Shown here in pieces: positions 54,824 to 64,000 of a stretch of DNA of 64,000 bases. Source of the DNA: Dipteronia dyeriana (lineage: Eukaryota > Streptophyta > Magnoliopsida > Sapindales > Sapindaceae). Each line of letters opens with the position of its first letter. Position 1 is the first letter of the stretch. Made by a program: the position numbers and the translations under genes. The DNA lies in the NCBI GenBank assembly GCA_032871835.1, contig CM065297.1, positions 45,078,203 through 45,142,202 on the forward strand, read 5' to 3'. The notes under the pieces were generated by a model. That model did no database searches and was not told where the DNA came from. It saw nothing but the letters and a program-made list of their open reading frames with translations.

Positions 54824-55719
54824 TGTAGTATGTAAATTTTATCAGACGTACACGTCATTGACAAGGAGGATAAAATTGCCAGGTGGACATCCGAATATGC
54901 ATTTGGAAAATATCCTACAAGACATCACCAAAGAAGAGAAGCCCTAGTAAACAAGTATTGAACAAAACCTACTCGGGGTCAGCTGATGTCATATACTACT
55001 CGGGGTCAGTTAAAGATGCTCGGGGCTAGTTGATGATATTTTCTATTCGGGATCAGATGAAGTCATTCGGGATAAGATGAAGTCATTCTGGACCAGTTAA
55101 TATCGTGTTCTACTCGGGACAAACATGAAGAAAATTGAATAAAAAGCCCATCGCGTTGCTCACACGAGTCGAGACGTTAAAATACACGAAGATATCCATA
55201 TCAAAGAGGAATTCCAAGAATAGAATACCAAACAGAAAGGGTTCTAAATCAGGCAACAATTTTATTTCTTCAAAAAGACTACACTTTTATAAGGAAATAA
55301 GTCCTAACTGGACTACATCACTAGAGTCCCAATCGATCTCAATACAATTCTCCGAAATATAAGACAGGCTACTTCACACAAGTAACCAATCATAGTTAAA
55401 AACAAAGATCTTTTATTACTTGTACAAAGAGGATTAGGGTTCTATGAACATATAAATAGACCCATAATCTCGTCACAAAAGATACATAGAATATAGAAAA
55501 ATACAGAGAGAAAAAGAGAGATCGAGAGTTGTAAATCTTTTCAATAGTGGATTTTGACTTGGGTGATTATTCAGCCACCCGTGGACGTTTCTCTGGTCAT
55601 CAAAGTCTTACCACGTAAAACTTACATCCGATTACTTTCTCCTTCTCTCTCTCTATGAAATCAAAGCTAAAATCCAATTCTTGTTGACTTTTCCATACAT
55701 CCAGAAATCGACGTCAACA
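54824..55719 (+). mobile_element. 3' LTR of element C
   Basis: An 896-bp LTR from TGTAGTATG to GACGTCAACA, homologous to the inverted LTRs of A. The TATA box TATAAATAG lies at 55451-55459. The U3 CTCGGGGTCAG units (about 54970-55130) occur about seven times. The LTR sits in a chromovirus LTR; the right flank is ATATA. Confidence 0.9.
55451..55459 (+). promoter_or_regulatory. LTR TATA box, element C
   Basis: TATAAATAG followed by ACCCATAATC, shared with A and Z. Confidence 0.6.
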
Positions 55720-56194
55720 ATATATATTTGAAAATGTTACTTTTGTAAGTTTAATTGTATCTGAATATTTGAAAAGTTATGTACTCATTAAGTGTTATTT
55801 TAAATTTTATAAATGTTTTCGATTATGTATTATGCAATACTTATTGAGTTGACAGCTCACCCCTTATCAATTAACATTTTGCACACTAAGTATCTTAGAA
55901 GCTGACCGTTAGGACGATAGACTTTCAGTATTGGAAGTTATTGAGATTATATGTAATGTTTTTCTTTGTTATGTTACTTAGAATTTGAGTTTAGGAGCTC
56001 GGTAATGTTTTAATTTCCTTTAAAGTGTTTTGAACCATATTATTGGAATTATTTGGAGATATATTTACATTTTAGAATGGTTTATTTAGAGTTATTCGAC
56101 TATTATTAGTTTCTTTGGGTGAAGTAATTGATGGTTTATGATATAACATTCGAATCAAAGTGTTTAATTACTCTTTAGATTTTGGGGTGTTACA
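55720..56194 (+). mobile_element. 5' LTR end of a chromovirus-like gypsy element G
   Basis: The first 180 bp align with 59770-59942 (for example GAATATTTGAAAAGTTATGTACTCATTAA), so both are parts of the same LTR type. It ends GGGGTGTTACA at 56194, with a primer site next to it. The front part of this LTR is missing because element C begins there. Confidence 0.75.
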
Positions 56195-56197
56195 ACT

Positions 56198-56210
56198 TGG
56201 TACCAGAGCA
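56198..56210 (+). promoter_or_regulatory. primer binding site of element G
   Basis: TGGTACCAGAGCA, one base from the initiator-Met type TGGTATCAGAGC, three bases after the LTR end; the usual site of chromoviruses. Confidence 0.75.
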
Positions 56211-56815
56211 TTAGGTTTGGGATTCTATAAGACTTTTGGGTGTTAGTTATAGACAACCGATATGATCTAATATTTTACAATCAGTATTGATAGGTTCTAA
56301 TGATTATAATTGTATAATATTTTAAATGTAATAAATTATTTTTCTAGATGAGGATTGTGTTAAGTCATTTTAAGATATGAATCTTTATCGTTTATTGTTT
56401 ATTTTGTGCTTTTTATTGTTTATTTTGTGCTTTTAATTTTCTTGTAACTAGTTCTACTATTGGTTGCTCTTGTATCCTCTCTTTTTAATATTAATAAATT
56501 CGTTTCTATTTTTTTAAATATGTTTTATATGTCACATGCTATTTTTTTTTTAAAAAAATAAATTATATAGATATTGTATTTCAATATCGTAAATGAATTG
56601 ATTATTTTATTTATTGATTTACCTCTATAATTTATTTGTCAAAACCTTAATTTGAGTTGTGTTCAGAATTTTAGTTTTGTTTTTTGGTAAAATCAAAGCA
56701 CTTCTGTTTTTAATATTTCATGCTCTTAAGGTTTTACGATCATTTTAAATGGGATTTCATTAATATACTACTGTTTTTATTTCGAGGTTGGAAACTACCT
56801 TTGCTCAACATTATG

Positions 56816-56819
<4 letters not shown>

Positions 56820-56860
<41 letters not shown>
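56820..56860. repeat. (TA)n microsatellite
   Basis: About 20 TA units in the internal region of G. Confidence 0.9.
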
Positions 56861-56863
<3 letters not shown>

Positions 56864-57381
56864 GTGATGGACTAGTTTACTTTAATACGAGTTACACTCT
56901 CGATAAAATCGTTTCTCAAATTCTTTTCAAAATTCATCATCTAATTTTGACTTAACTTAAGTGTTCAGATTTTAGCCCTACTAATTTAATTGTTGAGTTT
57001 GATTATGTTCTACTTATCTTTTTCTACCATGTGGTGATATGTGATTTGAACATTAACTTGTCATGTTGTAGGTTCAATTAGTTGTATTGATTTGAGATTG
57101 ACAAATACTAGATTAGTCCTTTTAACCTTAGTTTGATTTGTAATCTTTTGGAAAGATAAGTTATTGATATAGAATTTGTCATTGGAAACCATTAGCATGA
57201 TTTTGGATTTGGAAATGACTCGATTGGGTAACGTGTGAATGGAAACTTAGAGTATAAGAAAAAGATTGATTTGATTATATAATTTTTGAAAAAGCCATAA
57301 GTGAAAGGTGAATTTCCTAATATTATGGAGTTCCAGAATCATACAAATTTCGAGGACAAAATATTTTTAGGGGGAAAGAGT

Positions 57382-57737
57382 TGTAAGACCCGAATTTTGT
57401 TCATTCTTTATTAGTATTAATGATAATATTAATATAAATATGAACACATTCATTCAGTTTCTTTTTGTTAAGGCAACTAAATCATCCTGTATTAAAGCAA
57501 TGTATTTTGACAGTAAACTATTGATTCTCTAGCATTATTACAAGTTAATTCTATGAGATTTGAAATTAGTCAATTTTCACATTTATATTGATTTGAAATA
57601 AGTCAATTCCACATTTAAAGGGATTTGAATATTTTAGCAAAATCAGTGAAATTGTATGTAAGACCCGAATTAATTCTCCTTTTACTAATGATAATAGTAT
57701 TATGACATTAATAATATATAAATAGAAACACACACAT

Positions 57738-57796
<59 letters not shown>

Positions 57797-57931
57797 ATGT
57801 AGTCAACTCCTAGTTTCTTTTATATAGCAACAGATTACTAGTGATTGATTCTCTAATATTATTCAAAGACAATCACAAAGAAAATCAACTCCATATTTAG
57901 AGGGATTTGAATATATTAGCAAAATTAGTAG
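57382..57931 (+). repeat. tandem duplication of the LTR start, element G
   Basis: Both copies begin TGTAAGACCCGAATT and share ATTGATTCTCTA.TATTA and TTTGAATAT.TTAGCAAAAT. They are diverged, so the duplication is not recent. The second has an extra (CA)n(TA)n tract. Confidence 0.7.
57728..57796. repeat. (CA)n(TA)n microsatellite
   Basis: About 24 CA units (one interruption, ATGCA) followed by about ten TA units. An apparent Cys/Val ORF on the minus strand is its product. Confidence 0.9.
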
Positions 57932-59942
57932 GATTTGTATATCTCCAATATTTTATACTTACTCACATATGCATATATTTTATAAAGGAATATCAATGAA
58001 AGTACCATTTTCATTCTAATTTGAAACTCTTTGAAGGTACGATTTTCTTATTCCTTGTTTCATTTTTTAAATTTTTATTAAAGTTGTTTTCTCAAACAAT
58101 TTTTGTTTTTGACACAAAATATCTCATTTACAAAATTTAGGCCTCTAATAATTGCTTAATTTTAGTTTATGGGGATGTTTTGATGCATGGATTTTGGTGT
58201 GAATGAAAAAGATATATATACATGAAGCTTGAAATAAATTGTTGGAATTTTGGGAGTTCATTAAAGAGTTCAAGTTAGAGTGTTGGTGTAGGTTGAAATT
58301 TTGATTTGTTTAATACTGGTTAAGTAAGTTAATGTTTTATTTAATTTAGTTATATTTTTTTGTTGCAATTGATGATGAATTTTGGTATGAGAATAGTAGA
58401 CACATATATCAACCTGTGTTATAATGTTTAGAATTTTTGGTGGTGGTTAGCTTTGGGAGATTTTATTTCTAAACCTACTGTGGATTGAAAATTTTCTGAA
58501 TTATTAAACTGACCTTACTGTAATGGAATAATTTTAAATTGAGATTGGGGATGAATTTAGGTCTACGTTTTCTTAATATGGTTTCACATACATTATTGAA
58601 TTAGGATATAAATTGTCATGAATTATGGTGATGTATAAGTAATTTAATTCTTCAGGTTTATTTGATGTTTAAGCCTTGATATTTAGGCTGACAATCATGA
58701 GCTCTTAGTGTTGTAGAAATTTTAATTCTCTATCGAAGATAGGTAAAATTCTGATTTTTGGTATAGAAATAAATTACTGGTTTATTAGTTTGTAATTAAA
58801 ATTTGGAAATTTGTCGTAGTCTGTAGGATTATTAAATTGTTATACGAAGTCTGATTGAAGGATCAAAATTTATGCTGTCAGGACTGACCCTTGTGTGTTT
58901 AGAAACTTATAGAAATTTCTAGGTATTTTATAAAATTAAGATATTTTGAGGGAAGTAATCAGAGATTTGGATCTATTGACTAAGTTTTGCAATTTTTTGA
59001 GGCCTTAATATTTTCAAATCACTAATGTTTGAGCACTAAAATCTATTTTCTGAAATCTCCTCATGAAAATGAACAAAAATATATATATTTATAAAGTTGT
59101 GTTAGATCTCTTTTATTTGACTGGTTTAATTGAGGGATTATATTCTTTATCTTTAGGTTTCTCTCGTGATTTCCCAATATCGTTAGTGAAACCTTAAACT
59201 TCTTTGTCGGAGGTAAGTAGATTTTTTTTGCATAATATGTAGTTGCATAAAGGTTTTCTTAGAAAAATAAATTGTTTATCATATTTTTATATTCTAAAAT
59301 ATTTTATTATATACGCTTATATATGTAAATAAACTCATTTTTCTACTTATGTAGTCTTTACTTACATATCCATTACCTGATTTTTTTTACATAAGTTTTA
59401 CTCTTACTAGAACTTATTGTTTAAGTGCTTAAATGTTTGGTTCTTTTGGGCTTTAGCAATGCAAATGCATTATGATATAAATATTTTTAAAGTAATGTTT
59501 TAGTTCAATGTCAGTAGTAAATGAAATGTGAAATGAAATGAAATAAAATGGTGATCACCAGTGATAATGTAAATGCAGCGTGCGACAAATGAAATGTTAT
59601 GATTTTGGTCTTATACCAATTTCTTAAATGTAAACGGCTGGGTCACCGGTGGTATTGATGACACTACTTGACTTGAGCATATTTTTTATGTAATGTTATT
59701 CATCGTTATCGTATATTGAAATGATAATTTTGGAAGCTTACTTTTATTTGAAAATATTACTTTACAAGTTTACTTATATATTTTAAAATGTTACTTTTGT
59801 AATTTTAATTGTATATGAATATTTGAAAAGTTATGTACTCATTAAATGTTATTATAAATTTCATAAATGTTTTCGATTACGTACAATACTTACTGAGTTG
59901 ATAGCTCACCCCTTAACATTTAACATTTTTCAGACTAAGTAT

Positions 59943-60537
59943 TGTTACTGCAAATTCTTTAATGTAAATAGTTACTGAGAAGTTTTTCAAATATATATAT
60001 AATTTTTTTGCTGAAAATTCTTTTGAAAAAATATATACTAAATATAATTAGAATGGAAAAACCTGGAAAGTGACTGAGTCGCGGACAATGTCGCTCTCTT
60101 TAAGATGTTTCGCGGCTCTGCCCTGATTGTGCAAGCAGTTCCGGAGTTGCCACGTCGTCCCCAGGATAAAACAACCCAAAATCACCTCTGTCTCAGAGCT
60201 TCTTTGCACGAAAAAGAACCGAAATACTCAAACTCTTTCAAAATTTGCTTGGAAATCTAACAAAATAATACTTAAGAATTTCTTAAAGTTGTAGAGAGCT
60301 TTTTTTTTTTCTCAAAAAATTGTTTGTTCTTGTGAATAAACAAAGCCTCTATTTATAGAATTAGAAAATCAAAACTGAAAAATAAAATTAACACCAACCA
60401 TTAAAAGAAATAAAAACTGAAAATTCAATTAAAAAAAACGTTTTAAAAATTATTGCACATTTAAAACAATAATCATGTTGTACAATTATGCAAAATTTTA
60501 AAATCAAATTTTATTGATTTTAAGTACACTTTTAACA
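59943..60537 (-). mobile_element. 3' LTR of copia F
   Basis: A 595-bp LTR in minus orientation: plus strand TGTTACTGCAAAT to CACTTTTAACA. The polypurine tract (minus strand AGTGAGGGAT) follows at 60538-60547. A CTATAAATAG box lies at 60349-60358 on the minus strand. The left flank AGTAT (59938-59942) is the site in the G LTR; the intact site at about 55890 reads AAGTATCTTAG, which supports insertion after AGTAT. The other LTR is outside the window. Confidence 0.82.
60349..60358 (-). promoter_or_regulatory. LTR TATA box, copia F
   Basis: The minus strand reads CTATAAATAG within the LTR. Confidence 0.55.
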
Positions 60538-61143
60538 ATCCCTCACTTGTATTTTAAATTAATAAGTTCATCGACCAATATTATATATGATTGTGCATAA
60601 GTAAAGGTGTCGTGTGACTTGAACCTTTATTTAGTGATGATGCTCCTGTATATACTAGAGTAACTCGTAGTTTTGAACTCTATCACAGACAACACCACAC
60701 ACACAACCATACTAGAGTAAAGTTCTAAAACCAGCACTTTACGGCCATATGCTTATATCCCGGTACAGTGAACGCTCGAGAAATTTTATCTAGAATTTGA
60801 TAGGAAGCGACCTCTCTTCAACATTCACACAGGTGAGCCTATCATAGATACTCCTGTAGCTAGGTACCTAACTCCACATGAAGTATAGAGCTCATTAAGA
60901 GTAATATCATACTCAACCTTAAATCGCTTCAGGAGGTCATGCTCAATAGCGATGGACTTGGAGTGTTAACCCAGTATCACAATAGCATGATTCCACATAT
61001 TACTTCATGACTTGTTATTACCCTTTGAACCTACTTCTTGGGATCTCCAGTCTGTAGGTTGGGTTTCCATCACAAGTGACTCAACTACCAATGGGCTTTA
61101 GTCTCATCCCTTTCGAGGTTTTCCAAACCTTTTCTCGTGCTAA
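60538..61143 (-). other. 3' untranslated region of copia F
   Basis: Noncoding stretch between the RNase H end and the LTR. It starts with the polypurine tract and has no domain in any frame. Confidence 0.65.
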
Positions 61144-63000
61144 TCATTTCGTCAAAGAATCAGCCAAGTGCTCCTCAGACAGTATATGATCCACTCTTAC
61201 AGCTCCAGTTGAGAGAAAATCTCTAAATGTACTGTGCTTACGATGTATTTGTCGCCTCTTACCATTATAATAACGGTTCTGGATATTTGCAATAGCCTCA
61301 GTACTATCGCAGTGAATAAGTACGGCTGGTATCGGTTTCTCCCATAATGGGGTATTTGATAACAGATTTCTCAACCAATCTGCTTCCTCATTAGCAGTAA
61401 CTAGTGCTATCATTTCTGACTCCATCGTAGATTGAGCCAAAATAGTCTATTTCTTAGACTTCCATGATATTACAGCCCCAGTAATACTAAAAATGTATCC
61501 ACTAGTGGCTTTGGAATCATCAGAAAGAGTATTCCAATCAGCATCACTTTAACCTTCAAGTATAGTGGGAAACTTTGCATAATGTAATCCGAGGTTCATT
61601 GTTCTCTTGAGATAACGCATTACTCTATTAAGAGCATGCCAATGCTCATTACCAGGTCTACTAGTAAACCTACAAAGTACTCATACAGCATAAGCTATAT
61701 CTGGCCTAGTGCAATCAGTAGCATAACGAAGACTACCAATGATGCTCGCATACTCATTTTGTCTAACATTATTACCAATGTTCTTAAACAACTTTACACT
61801 AGAATCATATGGAGTACATGTAGGTTTATAGTCAAAGTAATTATATTTCTTTAGAATTTTCTCAATATAATGAGATTGATCTCAAGAAATTCCCCTTTTT
61901 GACCTTGTTATTTTTATACCCAGGATTACACTAGCTTCACCTAAATCTTTCATTACAAAGTTAGCAGTCAATAAAAATTTAACATCATTCACATCATGAA
62001 TATTTGAGCCAAAAATAAGCAAGCCATCCACATATAAACAAATAGCAGTGCAAACATTATTTTTCAGATTTATAATAAATGCACTTATCACTTTCATTTA
62101 TTTTAAAACCATTAGAGATGACTAGATTATCAAACTTCTCATGACATTGTTTAAGTGCTTGTTTAAGTCTATAGAGAGACTTGACTAACTTACAAACTTT
62201 GTTCTCTTGACCAGGAATTATAAATCCTTCAGGTTGGTCCATGTAAATCTCTTCTTCTAATTCACCATTCAAAAAAACAGTTTTAACATCCATTTGATGT
62301 ATAACTAAATCATACAAAGCTGCTAAAGTTATAAGTATTCTAATGGATGTTATTCTAGTTAGTGGTGAATAAGTATCAAAGAAATCTACATTTTTCTCTT
62401 TGTCTGTAACCCTTGGCTACAAGCCGGGCCTTGTATTTCTTACCAGATCCATCGATTTTTAATTTCTTCTTAAGAATCCACTTACTACCTATGGTTTTAC
62501 AACCAGGCGGAAGGTCTACTAAGTGCCATGTTCCATTAGACTCTAGAGAGTTCATTTCATCATTTATGGCTTCTTCCCATAGGTCAGCATCCAAGGAATT
62601 CAAGGCTTCTTGGAATGAATTCGGATCATCTTCTAAGGTGTAGGCATAAAAAACAGACTCAACATTTTTGGACGTTCGGGCCCTTTTACCCCATCTTGGT
62701 TCTAACTCAACTTCATCAGGCATAGTAAATCTAGGTACACTACTAGACTCTGACCCCCAACTATTTCTTATTTTAAAGGGAAATTTATCTTCAAAGAAAT
62801 CAACATCATTTAACTCAATAATAACATGATCTTTTAAGTTGTAAAATCTATAAGCTTTACTATTAACTGCATAACCTATGAAAACACATTCATAAACTCG
62901 ACTTGCTAACTTTGATCTTTTTGGATCAGGCTTTCAAACATAAGCCAAACAACCCCATGTTCTAAAATAAGAAACATTTGGTTTTTTAGCTTTCCAAATT
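61144..63000 (-). pseudogene. copia F: integrase tail, RT and RNase H
   Basis: Integrase tail (NVSYFRTWGCLAYV, VFIGYAVNSKAYRFYN). RT: ALNSLDADLWEEAINDEM, GTWHLVDLPPGCKTIGSKW, ARLVAKGYRQ, HQMDVKTVFLNGELEEEIYM and LYVDGLLIFGSN at about 62030. The family has two Asp in YVDD; here the second is Gly, which would inactivate RT. RNase H: SDADW, STMESEMIALVTANEEADWLRNLL, IHCDSTEAIANIQN, RQIHRKHSTFRDFLSTGAVRVDH and EHLADSLTK. Frameshifts lie near 62060-62097 and 62320-62376. Confidence 0.82.
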
Positions 63001-64000
63001 TCATAAGGTGAAATTTTAGATTACGAGTTGGGAACTCTATTCAAGACATAACAGACACTTAATAGAACTTCTCCCTACCAATGTGAGGCAGCACCATAAC
63101 TAAGTAGAATAGCTACTATTAACTCAGAATAAGTTCTATTTTTTCTTTCAGCTTTCCCATTCATCTCTGGGGAATAAGGGGCCGTTTTCTCATGGATAAT
63201 TCCATGTGAATTATACAATTTGACAAATTCATCCGAGTCATATTCCATTCCTCTATCACTACGAAATCTTTTAACCTTCCTGTTAAATTGATTTTCTATT
63301 TTATTTAAAAATATTTTGAACATATCTATGGCTTCACTTTTGTTTTTCAAAAGATAGACATATAAAAAATTAAAACAATCATCTATGAAGGTAATAAAGT
63401 ACCTTTTACCATTTCTAATCAAAATTCCTTCAAATTCACAAATATCAGAGTGAATTAGGTCAAGAGGTTCAGAAATCCTAATTACTGATTTATGAGGAGT
63501 TTTTGTGATTTTCGCTTGACTACATGATTCACATTTTTCAAAATCTTTTAGAGATAGTTCTTGAATTAATCCTAAGCTACTCATATTTTTTTACTAGTCT
63601 TTTGTTTATGTGACAAAGTCTAGACTGGCAGATATTAAAAGGACAAATCATGAAAGCAGAAATATAAACTTTATTAACATCAACATTAAGTTTGAACATA
63701 CCCTCAGTAGCATAGCCTTTGCCAACAAAAATTCTGTTTTTGATCAGAGTAAACGAATCTGCTCCAATGGTCTGAGTGAATCCTGCCTTGTTGAGGAGAT
63801 AGCCAGATACCAGATTTTTTCTTATTTTTGGGGTATGCAGGACATCTTTAAGAATGACAGTCTTCTCAGAAGAAAAATTTAGTTCAAATTCCCCACTACC
63901 AGCAACAACAGTGGAATGTGAGTCACCCAACAACACCTTTTTATCCACAACATTAGAATAAGACCTAAACATTGCTCGATCATAGCAAACATAGCAAGAG
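63001..64000 (-). pseudogene. copia F: pre-integrase and integrase core, cut by window end
   Basis: From the window edge: CYDRAMFRSYSN, VVAGSGEFELNF, LKDVLHTPKIRKNLVS (protease/pre-integrase junction), then RLCHINKRLVKKYE and CESCSQAK (zinc-binding region; the first His is not visible). Integrase core, open for 169 codons (63584-63075): HSDICEFEG (first Asp), RYFITFIDD, FRSDRGMEYDSDEF (second Asp) and NGKAERKNRT (Glu). The D-D-E triad is intact. One frameshift lies at about 63580. Gag and the 5' LTR are beyond the window. Confidence 0.85.

Larger units (their letters stand above)
48351..55719 (+). mobile_element. Tat element C (same family as A and Z), 5' truncated
   Basis: A plus-strand gypsy element without 5' LTR. 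It starts within the first codons of gag (GCGGGAAGC matches the base sequence after ATG in A and Z) and abuts copia E. It contains gag, the end of RT, both RNase H domains, integrase, a spacer, the antisense gene (minus strand) and the 3' LTR. Compared with A it lacks protease and most of RT (junction about 49455) and about 1.46 kb of antisense exon 3 and repeat array (junction about 52277). Many stops and frameshifts are present. Confidence 0.85.
56195..57381 (+). other. deleted internal region of element G
   Basis: Only 1.19 kb lies between the LTRs and no gag or pol domain is present. The right end has AATTTCGAGGACAAAATATTTTTAGGGGGAAAGAG-like sequence in short form (TTTCGAGGACAAAAT, then AGGGGGAAAGAG), the classic end of Tekay/Del pol plus polypurine tract. 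So coding parts were deleted. Confidence 0.75.
57382..59942 (+). mobile_element. 3' LTR of element G, truncated by copia F
   Basis: It starts TGTAAGACCCGAATT directly after the polypurine tract, as Tekay/Del LTRs do. The first about 275 bp are present twice (57382-57656 and 57657-57931). It is interrupted at 59942 by the copia F LTR; the missing 3' part is represented at 55900-56194. Full length would be near 2.9 kb including the duplication. No gene is seen inside. Confidence 0.75.

Noticed and set aside
57566..57775. Cys/Val repeat ORF
   Set aside because: It is the minus-strand translation of the (CA)n microsatellite.

Overview
This window is plant nuclear DNA, most likely a flowering plant with a repeat-rich genome. 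It holds no convincing host gene. Nearly all of it is transposable elements, many nested in one another: Ty3/gypsy elements of the Tat lineage (gag-pro-pol with a second, archaeal-type RNase H and an antisense accessory gene), a chromovirus-type gypsy remnant, several Ty1/copia elements including two Sirevirus-like ones, and one small CACTA DNA transposon. The species cannot be named from this sequence.

Layout. 1-2064: minus-strand Tat element Z, gag plus 5' LTR, cut by the window edge. 2065-3227: AT-rich, LTR-like DNA. 3228-5484: 3' end of a plus-strand Tat element (RLG-3) with antisense gene and 3' LTR. 5953-38605: one old plus-strand copia element (copia B) split into four pieces. The first interruption (7103-20673) is an old LTR that itself hosts the full-length Tat element A (8514-20508, 5-bp target duplication GCTTT). 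The second is a non-autonomous Sirevirus-like element H (21371-31692). The third is a CACTA element (32097-34598, target duplication ATA). 38606-43619: minus-strand Tat relative D, interrupted by a solo LTR of the copia B family (41002-43154, target duplication GTGGC). 43620-48350: minus-strand Sirevirus-like copia E, 5' truncated. 48351-55719: plus-strand element C, same family as A and Z, without its 5' LTR. 55720-59942: remnant of a Tekay/Del-like chromovirus. 59943-64000: minus-strand copia F inserted in the chromovirus LTR (flank AGTAT), running off the window.

The most interesting signal is the antisense gene of the A/C family. In both copies it lies opposite to gag-pol, starts near the 3' LTR, has a candidate promoter with a G-box at nearly the same distance from the start codon, and is split by two short introns. 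Intron 2 has canonical ends in both copies; intron 1 is canonical in C, and its donor is mutated in A. The first part resembles the 'putative gypsy type transposon' domain; the last exon is charged and helical-looking.

No element looks autonomous. Decay is dominated by in-frame stops, many of them explained by C-to-T change at CAG, CAA or CGA codons, as expected for heavily methylated repeats. Long stretches, such as about 5 kb of gag-pol in A and 2 kb of pol in E, keep one reading frame.
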